Position numbers and translations under genes: made by a program. From Lepraria neglecta (Eukaryota; Ascomycota; Lecanoromycetes; Lecanorales; Stereocaulaceae): DNA of 64,000 nucleotides. The notes under the pieces were generated by a model. It did not search any database. It saw only the letters and a program-made list of their open reading frames with translations, and was not told the origin of the DNA. Position 1 is the first letter of the stretch. Each line of letters opens with the position of its first letter. This document shows, one piece after another, positions 24,916 through 38,371 of the stretch. Where the stretch lies: NCBI GenBank assembly GCA_033220425.1, contig CM065653.1, forward strand, positions 4,340,001 through 4,404,000, written 5' to 3'.

Positions 24916-25827
24916 TTAGTGGTAGCTTAGAGAGGGGAGTAGACGGGTATAACAAATCTTTTGTCTCGCCAAGCTGGAGAAAAAGCATGGGTGATGGATT
25001 ACAGTCCGTGGAGCAGTTCGAGGGGGAAATGGGATAGATGACACATATCTTGTATATTCGTCGCACGGTAACGCCAATTTGCGGCAATTCTGCTTAATAT
25101 TCATTTGAAATTTACTAGTAGAGATCGCATTGGCACGCTCATGTTGCCCGTTCTGACGCAGCCAATTCGCATACCTTTCCTCCCAACCCGTCGCAAAAGC
25201 CTGCTCATTCAACTCATTCAAGAACCTAATCGTCCACCTCACACCAGCAAGATCTCCGTCTATGAAAGCGTCCCTTCCAACAATAAGCCCGTTCTTACAG
25301 AATTGTTTCAAAGCCGTATAGGTGACGCCTGTGATAGGATGGCTCCATTATTTCTGCTCGGAACGGATTCCATTGAGGCCGAACCCAATTCTTCAGAGCT
25401 TATTGCCGATGTATTTGCGCGCTTCCCGACGCAGACGTGAGTCTTCTTCGGCTTTTTCTTTCTCAACGTAGTTGCGGTAGATGATGGGTGGGGCTCGGTA
25501 TGGGAAGTTGTTTGATGCCTGCATGGTTTGCTGATGCGGCTTCGCCGACGGTGTGGTGGTGTCTTCCTTAAATATACCGTCTTTGCGGGCTGTAGCTTCG
25601 AAGTCGGTGTGGCTGAGAAGGTTGCTTAAAAGTGTCAAAGTCTATCACCGAGAAGACAATGCCGCCCGAAGTGTCGTAACCAGCCAAAGGAAGTACGAAT
25701 GATCGAAGTTGTTGTAATCTGGTAAGAGGTGTGGTAAAAGGGAGGAGTTTAGTGGAGGAAAAGTCGGGAGAGCTTTCTTTATCATATTAGGCGACTTATC
25801 ACTAATTCCAGCCAGCCGACAGTACAA
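24916..25827 (-). pseudogene. Possible broken minus-strand gene at the repeat-cluster edge
   Basis: Three minus-strand pieces look protein-like: 25827-25645, 25638-25393 (ending RRLREEARKYIGNKL-like RRREARKYIG) and 25311-24916 (HPITGVTYTALKQFCKNG before it, then WTIRFLNELNEQAFATGWEERY). The last two share a frame but are separated by two stops with no convincing intron. The first is offset. It may be a decayed gene or one with introns I could not place. Product not recognised. It ends about 65 bp from the first gypsy-derived base near 25893. Confidence 0.4.
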
Positions 25828-25892
25828 TATTGTCTCGCCCCATAGCTCAAGATGGAAAGTTGTCTCGGCATCGTAGACAGATTTGGAAAATT

Positions 25893-26825
25893 ATAATAGG
25901 TAACGAAAGTATCTCTTTATCTATCTTTCCTATTAATAGTATTAACCCGTCAGCTATCTAGAGGTTATACTACTGCGACTTTTTTCGAGTTAGTATTTTA
26001 GTTATCTATACTAGATCTCGTGAAATAAAGTTTCTAGTAGCTCTAGAATCTTTTATTATAATAGTCCGCTATCTATTAAAGATTACCGGTATTTATATAT
26101 ATATATTATACTACGCAGAATACAAATATTATTTAGGGGTTAATATATTAATCTCCTTATAGCTACCTCTACTATAAAGGATTACTCTTTTCCTTATACG
26201 GGAAGGAATTATAATAGAAAGCTTGGCAAAGTCTTAGTTAGCTCGCGATTACCGTACGCTTAGCGTACGTTAGCGCTACGAGTCCCGTATACCCCTTATT
26301 TAATATAGGGTTTACGCTTCCTCTCTTTTATAGACTCCTTGAGAATTAGTCTTGGTATAAACCCTACTACTATACTTTATTTTATATTGCTATAGATCCC
26401 TATTATAGAAATCCTATAAGTTCTTTCTATCTTATATATTTTTAATATTTCTTATAGAGATATATATACTATTCTATTATATAATATTCCTTCGTATTTA
26501 GATTATAGACTAATTCTTATCGTAAGTTATTTATCTATATTTATCCGTTTCCTAGAAAGTACTAATACTTTCGCTTTTAAGCTAGGTACTATTCGTATAA
26601 GTCTTCTATATAATATATCTATCGTTAGAAACTATATCCTTTAGATAATTCTCCTTACTCATATTATCTTCCTAGTTCGTATATTAGGTATAGCCGATCT
26701 ATATAGTATTTCTAATATATTCTATAATAAGCTAGGTAGAAGATATCGTTCTGATAGTCCTTTTCAATTTCGATACTTACCTATAGCTCTTTTAGTTTTT
26801 ACTCCTTAGCTTTCTACTTCCCTTT
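25893..26825 (-). mobile_element. Gypsy remnant (element 7), left piece
   Basis: Minus-strand fossil fragment covering the protease-side part of a Ty3/gypsy element related to elements 2, 3 and 5. Its RT, integrase and 3' LTR are absent: the sequence meets unique DNA at about 25893. The right piece is 55697-56064, separated by the solo LTR and everything nested in it. It is heavily broken. Confidence 0.7.
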
Positions 26826-27059
26826 TGTTATAAACCGTACGTTCCGGTATTATATTAATAGATTGATTCTCAATAGGAATGGAGGTATAACTATATAAGA
26901 GGTAAAGTAGGCTTTAAGTGATGCTAAGCGGGTCTAGTATATAATTAGATAATATATATTTAGTATCTAGCTTAAGAGATCTATCGTATATAATTAAGTA
27001 TAAGATAAGATACGAAGTTAAGTATAACGCTCCAAGTAGTAAATAGTACTCCGTATATA

Positions 27060-27510
27060 TATTACGAACACGTTGCGTGCTGTATCGTATATAGATTGAT
27101 TCTCACTAGGATGGAGGTGTGTAGAGCAAGAGTGTGAAGCAGGCTTCAATATAATGCTAAGCGGGTCTAGTATATGATCAAATGATATATATTCAGTACC
27201 TAGCCTAAGAGATCTATCGTATATAGTAAGTACTAGATATAAACAGAAGTTGAGCACGATGCTCTAAGTGGTGAGCAGTACTCCGCATATATAGCAATAG
27301 GAAATCCATACCAAGTATCTATAGTCGAACGAGTCGAACATCGATTTATCTAAACTATGTCCGAGTTAAACGAGTCGAATATCGATTCGTCTAAACCATA
27401 TCCGAGTCGAACGAGTCGAACATCGATTCGTCTGAACCAGACCCTGCCAAGCTTATGCCCCCTTGTACGCTTGTAGCGCGTTCCTCCTGGCATATTCTTG
27501 GCTCGTAATA
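27060..27510 (-). repeat. 3' LTR of element 5 (451 bp, three tandem units)
   Basis: It matches 55057-55466 except for one additional ~41-bp unit (CGAACGAGTCGAACATCGAT-type) near 27325-27445: three units here, two in the other LTR. Confidence 0.9.
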
Positions 27511-28049
27511 TTAGCTCCCCCTTCCAGAATTCTCGTCCCGAGGATAACCTGCTATCCTTTATACCTCGCCCAAACCCTGAGATCCTATCTAAGTTAGTAA
27601 TTAGAAGGCAGCGTATTCTCGCTAGCTCGAGTACCGCTATCGTCGTTATACGGAAGTATAAGTACTATATTCGTCGCGAGAAGGAGTACCGTATTAGGGC
27701 CGAATCGGAGTCGTGCGTGGAGTATACGTCGTCTAGGCTATCCTGCAAGCTTGCCTCCTCTAAGGCCAAGCTTCGCCGTATATAAAAGAAACATCGTAAA
27801 AAGATGGTTATACTACGCGAAGCGCTCTATAAGTAAGCCGAGCTTATTATATATACTATAAGGCTGAACTACAAAGTTAAGAAGCTTGAAGAGGAGGAAG
27901 ACCTATTAGTTTATTATAAGCTATTAAATATTAAGGAGGTAGAGCGCGATAAGGCCGCTCTACTTAACCCTAATAATCTCCCTTTTAACGTCTCGTCCGA
28001 ATATTTTAATCTCCCTAATAGTTTAGAAGCCCCTAAGGGCTTTAACTAG
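27498..28049 (+). other. Antisense coding-like frame in the 3' part of element 5
   Basis: On the plus strand, opposite to gag-pol, a frame begins at the LTR edge and runs about 180 codons towards the chromodomain. It is protein-like (PRPNPEILSKLVIRRQRILA, later LPFNVSSEYFNLPNSLEAPK). The motif block has the spacing of the six-cysteine pattern best seen in element 2. It ends before the chromodomain region. The frame is decayed. The position and length match the antisense frames of elements 1, 2 and 3. Confidence 0.6.
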
Positions 28050-29006
28050 TCTTTTCTTATTTCTAATAGAACTCTTATAGATATTCCCTATAGTTCCCCG
28101 CGAGATTCCTAAGAGGTTCCCAGGTATTTTCTATTTCGTTATACCCTTTCTATTTAACTAGATAGAACTAATTTCTTCTATCCGGGATCCTCTCGACCTT
28201 AAACTCTATCTCTTCCTTAATATTATAGCGAAACATTTCTTAGAGAGGTATATTAGAGTCCGCTAGCTCTAAGAGTAAGATATAGAATACCGGATATACC
28301 TTAGCGTCAGGTAGAAGCTCGAGTTTATAGTTAATAGATCCTTTTACCTATTTAATTAAGAATAGTCCGACTTTAATATAATCCAGTTTCTTACTTAGTC
28401 TTATTATTCTTATATTTTTTATTAGGAGGTATACTTTATCCCCCTCTTTTAGTTAAGGAATATTCTTTCTTTTCTTATTAACTTATCCTTTTAACTTATT
28501 ATTCGAGCTTTTAATAGATCTTTATATATCTTTATATAAGTTCTTTAGCTTCTCTACCTTAACTAAGGCTTTTTCTATATTAGGACCTCTCCTTAGATCT
28601 AGAAATATATTTATATTCTTCCCGTAGTTAGTAAAGAATAGTATAAATCCTATCGTATCTAACCTCTTATTATAATACGCTAGTTATACTATTAGAAGTA
28701 GTAAAACCTAGTTATCCTACTTCTAGTTTACGTAATACCTTAAGTATACTTCTATAGTTTAATTTGCACGTTCTATCTATCTATTAGTCTATAGATAATA
28801 TACCGTTAATATCGGAAGTTTCGTTCTAATCGCTACTATTAGTATTCTCTAGTAGTTAGATATAAATAACTTATCTCTATCGGATATTATCGATTTAGGT
28901 ATACTATAATCCCTTATTAGCTTATCGAGTAGTATAAAAGCTAGCTAATCTACTTTATAGATTTCCTTAAATAGTATTATAATTATATACTTAGTAAGTT
29001 TATCTA

Positions 29007-29759
29007 TCTTTCTTCTAATAATAGATTATAAGGAAATTCGGAGCAATTCCGCACTTGCAGCCAATTAGAATGGCCCTATACTTCTCCCCCCTGATAGTAC
29101 GCTTTTCGGCCTAGCGCCTTCAACTACCAAAACTTGAATTCGTATCGCAACTTCTTCGCAGTACTTCCCCGCGCTATATACGCTATATAATATCGAGATA
29201 ATTTCATAAGTTTTGGACTTAATCATTAGCTTGCTTGCGCATCAAGAATTTTTAGAATCGGCCTATTTACGCAATAGTTATGAGCAAAAGAAGCGTTTTC
29301 GCCATGTTTTGCATGCACCGCGAGCTCGGTGGCAAATGCCAAGCATTGAGCTGAATACGCACCGTAACTTCTTTGCAGTACTTCCCCGCGCCATATACGT
29401 TATATAATATCGAGATGATTTCATAAGTTTTGGAACCAAGCATGCGCTTTCTAACGCCGTTCGAATTTTGAAATTTGGCTAAGGTTTAGCTAAGGAAAGC
29501 TCAAAAAACATGCTTTTGCCTCCGGAGTAACCTAAAGCTACCCCCCACAGCCACCCCCGCAGCCGCCCCCGAAGCACTAATTTACTAAATCCTTAATAAC
29601 TTTTAATACATTAGGGTTAGGACTTAACATTATATATATAAAATATACTATAAATAGAGGGCTTTCTAATTTCGCTTCAATTCTCTAATTAGAGTATAAA
29701 ACAAGCGAGATATAGCCGTTTTACGGTAATCTTCTGTGAAGATTACGGGCACGCACTTG
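29007..29759 (+). mobile_element. Helitron-like non-autonomous element, copy A
   Basis: 753 bp, beginning TCTTTCTTCTAATAA and ending in a perfect hairpin, GTAATCTTC-TGT-GAAGATTAC, followed by 13 nt to ACTTG. Comparing the host gypsy integrase region with its relatives (GTTTATCTATAATAACT) shows clean insertion between A and T with no target duplication. Two tandem-like internal units of about 205 bp share CTTCCCCGCGC..CATAAGTTTTGGA. No RepHel coding is present, so it is non-autonomous. The 3' end is CTTG rather than the canonical CTRR. Confidence 0.75.
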
Positions 29760-31609
29760 TAATAACTATAATTAAGTTAAAGGTATCCTACGTAGCTAGG
29801 TCCTTCGAGGGTAGTAGTTTAACTATAAAGTCTATTATAATATTATCCTATAGTAACTCTAGTATAGGAGTAAACTATATTTATCTATACTTGGCGTATT
29901 ATATAGCTTTATTCTTTAATATATTATTTAACACGCGCTCGAAGCCTCGGCGCCGTATATCCTCGTCCTAGGAGTTCTATAATCTTAGATACTCCTAGAT
30001 AACCTTATAAAGGGTTATCGTAGTAATCTCTAATTACTTCTTTAATATATATATTAGGTAAGTAGGTTTTATCCTAGTACTTAAGTAATACTAAATCCTA
30101 TTAATCCTTCCTTAGGTTTATTATAAATATATTATTATTATAGGCCTTTATAATCCTATTAGTTATATTAGGTCCTAATTTATAAAGGGTTATAGCTAAT
30201 ACCTAGTATAGTACTAGCGATCCGTCCGCGTCTCTCTTTAGGATTAGTTACTCTATAATATTCTTTTCTGCTATATAGTCTAATCGCCTACTTAGGGTAT
30301 CTACTCGACTATTATCCTTCCCTAGGGTATAGGTTATCTTAAATTTATATTGACCTAATAGTTCTAACTATCGAACCTATCTTCTATTTAACTCTTTCGT
30401 TATTATAAAGTTAAGAAGATTCTTATAATCTATAAAGATAGTTAGGTCCGAGTAGCTCTCTATATATACTTACTAGTTTTATAATATATAAACTATAGTA
30501 AGTAGCTCCTTATTATATATATTATAGTTCTATTCTACTACTAATATCTTCCTTAAATAGTAGATAACTAGATACTATTTTTAGTCCTTCATTTAATATA
30601 GGTATACTCCGATTATAAGATCTAAGGTATCTATTTCGATACAGGCCGGTTTATTAGCCTGAAAGGTATAGAGTACTAGTAGATCTATATATACTTTCTT
30701 TAATATATTAAATAATTTCTATTAGTCTCTCCTCTATATAAATCTAATATCCTTCTTTATAATATCTATTAGAGGTAGTACCTTCTTAGAGTAGCCCTTA
30801 ATAAACTTTCTATTAAAGTTAGCAAATCCTAAGAAGCTTTATACTACTTTAACGTCCTATAGTATAGGCTATTTAGCTATAGCCTTAATCTTTTCTAGGC
30901 TTATACTAATACCTTTTATACTAACTATAAATCCTAGAAATTCTACCGACTCTCGATAAAATTCATACTTTTCTAGTTTAAGGAGAAGTTTTGCTTATAA
31001 TAGGTATTCGAGGATATCCTATATATATAAAATATAGTCTTCCTTGTTCTTAGAATAAATTAGTATATTATCGAGGTACGCTATTACTATTTAATCTAAG
31101 TATACTTATATAACGTTATTAATAAGTACTTAGTAGGTTACTAGTACGTTAGTAAGTCTAAACGGTATTACTAGATACTTATAGTAGCTATATCTTATTC
31201 GGAAGGTAGTCTTCTATTCTTCGTCTTCCTTTATTTAAATTAAGTTATATATACCTCTAAGATCTAGTTTAGTAAATATCTTTGCCTTTCCGAGCTAATC
31301 CTATAGCTCCCCTATATTTAGTAATAGATATCTATTCTTAATAGTAATATCGTTTAACTTCCGATAGTTAATATATAGCCTTAAGCTTCCGTCCTTCTTT
31401 AGTATAAAGAGGATTAGGTAACCTACTAGTAATTTAGATTCTCGAATAAATCCCTTTTTAAGGTTCTTATTAATATACCTACGAAGTACTTTAAGTTCCT
31501 TCTCTAATAATATATAAATAGGTCTAAATATTGGCTATTTGCCCGGTTCGAGTTTAATCTTATAATCCTATAGCTAGTATCTAGGTAATACTTCTATATT
31601 CGTCTCTTC

Positions 31610-32117
31610 TGTTACAATTAGGAAACATGATCAGGGATGCGCTCATGGAGCGTAGCGCCCGTCATGGTTCGAGTCGGCGAGTCAGTGTCCGACTTAGACA
31701 GACCCTGAAGGCTTGGCATATTAAGCGATAAGCGCAGTGGTCGCAATGAGCGTAGATGCGATTAGTGCGATCAGTGCGATCAGGAAGGCTTGGTATATTA
31801 AGCGATAAGTGTAGTGGTCGTAATGAGCGCAGATGCGATTAGTGCGATCAGTACGATCAAGAATGCTTGGTATAGATTTCGTATATCTATATATACGGAG
31901 CACTACTTACTACTTGGAGTATCGTGCTTAACTTACTATTCAATTATTTACTATATACGATAGATCTCTTAGGCTAGGTACTAAATATATATTATCTGAT
32001 TATATACTAGACCCGCTTAGCATTACTTAAAGCCTACTTTACCTCTTATATAGTAATACCGCTATCCCTATTAAGAATTAATCCATATACGAAGACCGGT
32101 ATATACGGTTTATAATA
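31610..32117 (+). repeat. Left LTR of element 3 (508 bp)
   Basis: It begins TGTTACAATTAGGAAAC and matches 51532-52039 end to end. It includes two ~75-bp tandem units (GGCTTGGCATATTAAGCGAT..) upstream of the TATCTATATATACGGAGCAC core. Confidence 0.9.
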
Positions 32118-32204
32118 CTTTAAGCACCCTTAAGGATAAATACTACACTAAGAGACCCTAGGGTACCTACCCTAAGCTCCTTAGGAGGAGGAAGCGGATA
32201 GAGA

Positions 32205-32617
32205 TGTTACGATCAGGAAACATGATCAGGGATGCGCTCAGGGAGCGTATCGCCCGTTATGGTTCGAGTCAACGAATTAGTATCCGACTCGGACAGACCC
32301 TGAAGGCTTGGCATGCTAAGCGATGATAGTAATGATAGTAGTGCGATCATTGCGATCAAGATGCTTGGCAAAGATTTCGTATGTCTATATATACGGAGCA
32401 CTACTTACCACTTGGAGCATCGTGCTTAACTTGCTATTCAATTGTTTACTATATACGATAGATCTCTTAGGCTAGGCACTAAATATATATTATCTAATTA
32501 TATACCAGACCCGCTTAGCATCACTTGAAGCCTGCTTTATACTCTTGCCCTATATACCTCTATCCTAGTAAGAATCAATCTATACACGGACTACCGTACG
32601 CAACGTGGTTCGTAATA
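32205..32617 (+). repeat. Left LTR of element 2 (413 bp, one tandem unit)
   Basis: It carries a single copy of the ~42-bp unit (GATGATAGTAATGATAGTAG..GCGATCAAGA) that is doubled in the right LTR. Confidence 0.9.
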
Positions 32618-35600
32618 CTTTAAGCACCCTTAAGGATAAGTGCTGCACTAAGAGACCCTAGGGCACCTATCCCAAGCTCTTTAGGAGGAGGAAGCGGATA
32701 ATAACGCCTAACTATTGACGAAGGACTCAGCAGGCATGTCAAGATAGCCTAGCCCGACTTATACTACGGAGAGAGGGACAAGCTCGAGGGATAGCTATCC
32801 CAGATATTATTATATCTGAAGTTCCAGGGGGACCTTATACCTATATAACGACATCCTACCTTTACTATTACTTACTTATATAGAAGAGCCCAAAAGTAGG
32901 TTAATCCGTTCCTAAAGAAGTATATAGAAGATAACGATAAAGACGGCGAAATCAAGTAATGGATAGAGAGTATAGCTATATTTAGACTTGAAATCTGCTG
33001 TATATTCGGTCCGTTAAACGAAGTTAATATAGTAATATAAACTATCTAGTATATAACCCAAAAGAAATCTATATCGGAGTAGTTAACTTAATTTCAGTAA
33101 TATATAGTAAAGACTAACTAGGATAATAATATATTAATAACTATATACTAAAGAGGTCTTAAGGATAATATTAAGGACGAGCTTATAAGGTTAGGGATTA
33201 TTTTTAATACCCTCGACAAGTTAATTAAAGAAGTAATTAAAATTAATAATAAGCTATTTAAAAGAACTATAGAAAAAAGATATAACGGAGGAGTCGGCGG
33301 AATAGGATACTTAAGCTTTTTTACTAAATCGAAGAGCTACCGCCTAGGACACAAGGAACGTGACCCTTATAGATATATACTAATAGAACTAGACTTCACG
33401 GAGAAGAAAGGTAAATAGGCTTTTAGAGGGCTAGCTAGGGGTAAGAAGCAGCAAGGGGGCAGAAAGAAAATACTTACGTGTTATAGCTATAGTAAACCGG
33501 GCTACTTTACTAGAGACTGCAAGTTGAAAAATATAGTATATCGACTATAGCTAAATATACTAGAGAAAGTATAAACCTAGGACGATATAGACGGTACGCC
33601 TAAGGAGATTCTACTAATATAGGATAAAGTCGAAGAAGACGTTAGTTCCTAGTATAATAGGATAATATAAGAAGAACTCGATAAGGAATCTAATAATAAG
33701 GACGAACTTATAGAGGACGTTAACTTATAAATTAGGGAAGACCTAGATATTAGGGACGGTAGTAATACTTAGGAAGAATCCGAGTAGGATTAGGAAGAAG
33801 AAGGGATAGATCTAGAGTAGAAAGAAGCCCTTAGTATATTAGAAGCTGAGTAGGAAGAAATACGACTACTAAGGGGATTAATACCTAGATCTACTATATC
33901 TAAGGAAAAGAAGAACTCTAAGGAACTATAATAGGATAGTAAAAAGCCGGATTATTAATAAGATCGGAATTATTAAAGATACAAAGAGTTACCGTAGGAA
34001 GATTATACTATACTTTACTATATATAGTATAGTACGCCGAGAAATTATAGAAAAGGACTAGTAAAGAAAGCTTACTATAGATAAGACTTCTACTATAACT
34101 ATAAAAGAAATGAATACAAGTTTTATCTAGTAATAAAAAGACTTTACTAGTTCTTCCTAGGGAATGATACGGATTAGTTAGAGCGCGTTAAGAAAGAAAT
34201 AATATACTATCTATACGTAGAAAAATGCTATCTTAAGGAATAGTATACCTGTTTATATAATAACTATACGGAATATAAGGAGGCAAAATCCGAAGCAGGG
34301 TTCCTACTTCTAACTATAAAGTAGATAAAATCTACAGCGGACTTTCTATAGGGAAAAGAGTAATCCTTTATAGCAGGGGTAGCTATAAGGAGATCAATAT
34401 GTTAACCCCTAAGTAATATCTGTGTTCCGCGCAATATAATATATATATGAAAATACCGGTAATTGTTAACGGATAGCGGACCGTTGCGATAATAGATTCT
34501 AGAGTAACTAGAAACTTTATTTCACGAGACTTAGTACGAATAACTAGAATACTAACTCGGAAGAAGTTATAGTAGTATAACCTTCAGATAGCCGATAGGT
34601 TAATACTATTAACAGGAAAGGTAGATAAAGAGATACTTTCGTTACCTATTATAATTCAGCGCTACTATAAGGAGATTACCTTTAACGTTATTAGGATAGC
34701 TACTTATCACGTAATTTTAGGAATACCTTGGTTAAAGAAGTATAACCTAATAATAGATTAGGCTCGAGGAGTACTCAAGATAGATCAATCCGGTAATATC
34801 ACTAGGATTATACCTACGTATTAGTAGCGTTTAATAGTAGATAAGAAGTTGAACCGAAGACCGGTCGAGGTATATATTACCTTAGCTTCGTATAAGGACG
34901 GTACTAAATAGTAGTCCGACTCTATAGTTACTAGTAAAGGTTAGTAGGATAAGGAAGTAAGAGTTAAGGAAGGAACCGATATACCCTCTATCCCTTAAGA
35001 GTATAGTAAGTAGATATACTTATTTAAGGAAGAGACGAATATAGAAGTATTACCTAGGTACTAGCTATAGGATTATAAAATTAAACTCGAATCTAGTAAA
35101 CAGCCGATATTTAGACCTATTTACATATTATTAGAAAAGGAACTTAAGGTACTTCGCGGGTATATTAATAAGAACCTCAAAATGGGATTTATTCAGGAAT
35201 CCAAATTACTAGTAGGTTATCCTATCCTCTTTATACTAAAGAAGAATAGAAGCTTAAGACTATATATCGACTATCGAAAGTTAAACGATATTATAATCAA
35301 GAATAGATATCTATTACTAAATATAGGAGAGCTATAGGATCGGCTTAGCAAAGCAAAGATATTTACTAAACTAGATCTTAGAGGTATATATAACCTAATT
35401 CGGATAAAGGAAGGCGAAGAATAGAAAACTACCTTCTAAACAAGATATAGCTACTATAAGTATCTAGTAATACCGTTTGGACTCACTAACGTACTAGTAA
35501 CCTGCTAAATATTTATTAATAATATTATACGAGTATATTTAGATCGAATAGTAATAGTGTATCTTAATAATATACTAATTTATTCTAAGAATAAGAAAGA

Positions 35601-37929
35601 GTATATTAAGTATATATAGGATATTATCGAATACCTATCGTAAGCGAAACTTCTTCTTAAACTAGAAAAGTGCGAATTTTATCGAGAGTTAGTAGAATTT
35701 CTAGGATTTATAGTTAGTATAAAAGGTATTAGTATAAGCCCGGAAAAGATTAAGGCTATCGCTAAATAGCCTATACTATAGAACGTTAAAGTAGTATAAA
35801 GCTTCTTAGGATTTGCTAACTTTAATAGGAAGTTTATTAAGGGCTACTCTAAGAAAGTACTACCCCTAATAGATATTATAAAGAAAGATATCGGGTTTAT
35901 ATAGGGAAAAGACTAATAGGAATTATTCGATATATTAAAGAAAATATATACAGATCTACTAGTACTCTGTACCTTTTAGGCTAACGAACCGGCCTATATC
36001 GAAATAAATACCTCGGATCTTGTAATTAGAGTATACCTATATTAAATAAAAGACTAAAAGTAGTATCTAGTTATCTACTATTTAAGGAAGATATTAGTAG
36101 TAGAATAAAACTATAATATATATAATAAGGAGTTATTTACCGTAGTATATATATTATAGAACTAGCGAGTATACGTAGAGAGCTACTCGGACCTAACTAT
36201 CTTTATAGATTATAAGAATCTTCTTAATTTTATAATAACGAAAGAGTTAAATAGAAGATAAGTTAATAGTTAGAACTATTAGATTAATATAAGTTTAAGA
36301 TAACCTATACCCTAGAAAAAGATAATAGTCGAGTAGATACCCTTAGTAGGTAATTAGACTATATAGAGGAAAAGAATATTACGGAGCGACTAATTCTAAG
36401 GAAAGAAGCGAACGGATCGCTAGTACTATACTAGGTATTAGCTACGACCCTTCGTATATTAGGACCTAATATAACTAATAGGATCGTAAAGGCCTATAAT
36501 AATAATATATTTGTAATAAACCTATAAAAGGATCAATAGGATTCGGTATTACTTAAATACTAGGATAAGACCTACTTGCCTGATATATATATTAAAGAAG
36601 TAATTAGGGATTACTACGACGACCCTTTACAAGGTTACCTAGGAGTATCTAAGACTATAGAACTCCTAGGACGAGGATACGCGGTACCGAAGCTTCGAGC
36701 GCGGGTTAAATAATATATTAAAGAATATATCGAGTGCTAGTAGAATAAGGCTATACGGTACGCCAAGTACGGATAAATATAGTTTACTCCTATACTAGAG
36801 TTACTATAGGATAATATTATAATAGACTTTATAGTTAAACTACTACCTTTAAAAGATCTAGCTATATAGGATACCTTTAATTCAATTATAGTTATTATAG
36901 ATAAACTTACTAAGTATACGATTATAATACTATTCAAAGAAACCTATAAAGTAGATTAGCTAGCTTTCGTACTACTCGATAAGCTAATAAGGGATTATAG
37001 TATACCGAAATCGATAATATCCGATAGAGACAAGTTATTTACTTCTAACTACTAGAGAACGCTTATAGCAGTAATTAGAACTAAACTCCGGATATTAATA
37101 GTATATTATCTATAGATAGATAGATAGATAGATAGAACGTGCAAATCAAATAATAGAAGTATACCTAAGATATTATATAAACTAAAAACAAGATAACTAG
37201 ATTTTACTACTTCTAATAGTATAACTAGCGTATAATAACAAGCGGTTAGATATAACCGGACTAACCCTATTCTTTGCTAACTATAGAAAGAATATAAATA
37301 TATTTCTATAACTAAGGAAGGGACCTAATATAGAAAGAGCCTTAGTTAAGATAGAAGAGCTAAAGAATTTATATAAGGATATATAAAGGTCTATTAAGAG
37401 CTCTAATAAGAAGTTAAAGGAATAGATCGATAAGAAAAGAAAGAATATTCCTTAGCTAAAAGAGGGGGATAAAGTATACCTCCTAATAAAAAATATAAGG
37501 ATAAAGAGACTAAGTAAAAAACTAGATTATATTAAGGTCGGACTATTCTTAATTAAATAGGTAAAAGGACCTATTAACTATAAACTCTAACTACTACCTG
37601 ACACTAAGGTATATCCGGTATTCTATATCTTACTCCTAGAGCTAGTAGACTCTAATATACCTCTCTAAGAAATATTTTACTATAACGTTAAAGAAGAAAC
37701 GGAGTTCGAGGTCAAGAGGATCCTTAATAGAAGAAATTAGTTCTATCTAGTTAAATAGAAAGGGTATAACGAAACGGAAAATACCTAGGAACCTCTTAGG
37801 AACCTTGCGGGGAACTATAGGGAATATCTATAAGAGTTCTATTAGAAACGAGAGAAGACCAGTTAAAGTTCTCGGGGGCATCTAGCCCGTCGGGGAGATC
37901 GAAACGCTCGGAGCCGATATTAAACATTA

Positions 37930-38340
37930 AGTTACTAGGCGATACAGGAGCGACGCGTTAGTCCTCCTCTAGCTCTCTAATATTCTGAAGTTCGCGGTCG
38001 ACTATCTTCTTCTTATCGTCTTTAATAGAGTCAAGCTACGCCTGGATACACACGAGTTTTACCAGCGTATCCTTCTGCTTAGAACGTAGCTCGTTTCGTC
38101 GTCTTATAACACGACGTATTTCAAGAGGTAACACTATAAGGTCGCATTTCCTGCCGCTGCCTACACAGCTAGAACATCTGTCGGAACCTGTACCCATTAG
38201 GCACTATTTGCCACTGGCAACGCATCGAGAACACGGTCGTATCACGAACTCGGATAGCTCAGTAGCCAGCTCCTTCGATCGGATGGAGGGGTTAGTAGAT
38301 CGTCTAGTACGTTGGGGTGGTATAAAGGATAGATGGTTTC
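37930..38340 (-). other. Antisense frame with six-cysteine motif in the 3' part of element 2
   Basis: On the minus strand, opposite to gag-pol, between chromodomain and right LTR, a frame of about 130 codons encodes a motif with six cysteines spaced C-x2-C-x6-C-x8-C-x2-C-x6-C (CSRCVASGK, then DRCSSCVGSGRKCDLI). A basic, helical tail follows (RRVIRRRNELRSKQKDTL) and an acidic end (ELEED). This is the best preserved of four such frames. The pattern looks like a compact zinc-binding module. Function unknown. Antisense coding is an inference from protein-like composition and recurrence. Confidence 0.65.
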
Positions 38341-38371
38341 TCGGGACGAGAAATCTAGGAGAGGGAGCTAA

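Noticed and set aside
29700-29759. Hairpin GTAATCTTC-TGT-GAAGATTAC as a terminator or RNA gene
   Set aside because: It occurs at the same place in all three Helitron-like copies and marks the transposon end. There is no poly-T tract and a eukaryotic context.
36737-36937. 66-codon minus-strand frame repeated at 49901-50101
   Set aside because: Same position in two related gypsy integrase regions, so it is copied element DNA read backwards, not a separate gene.
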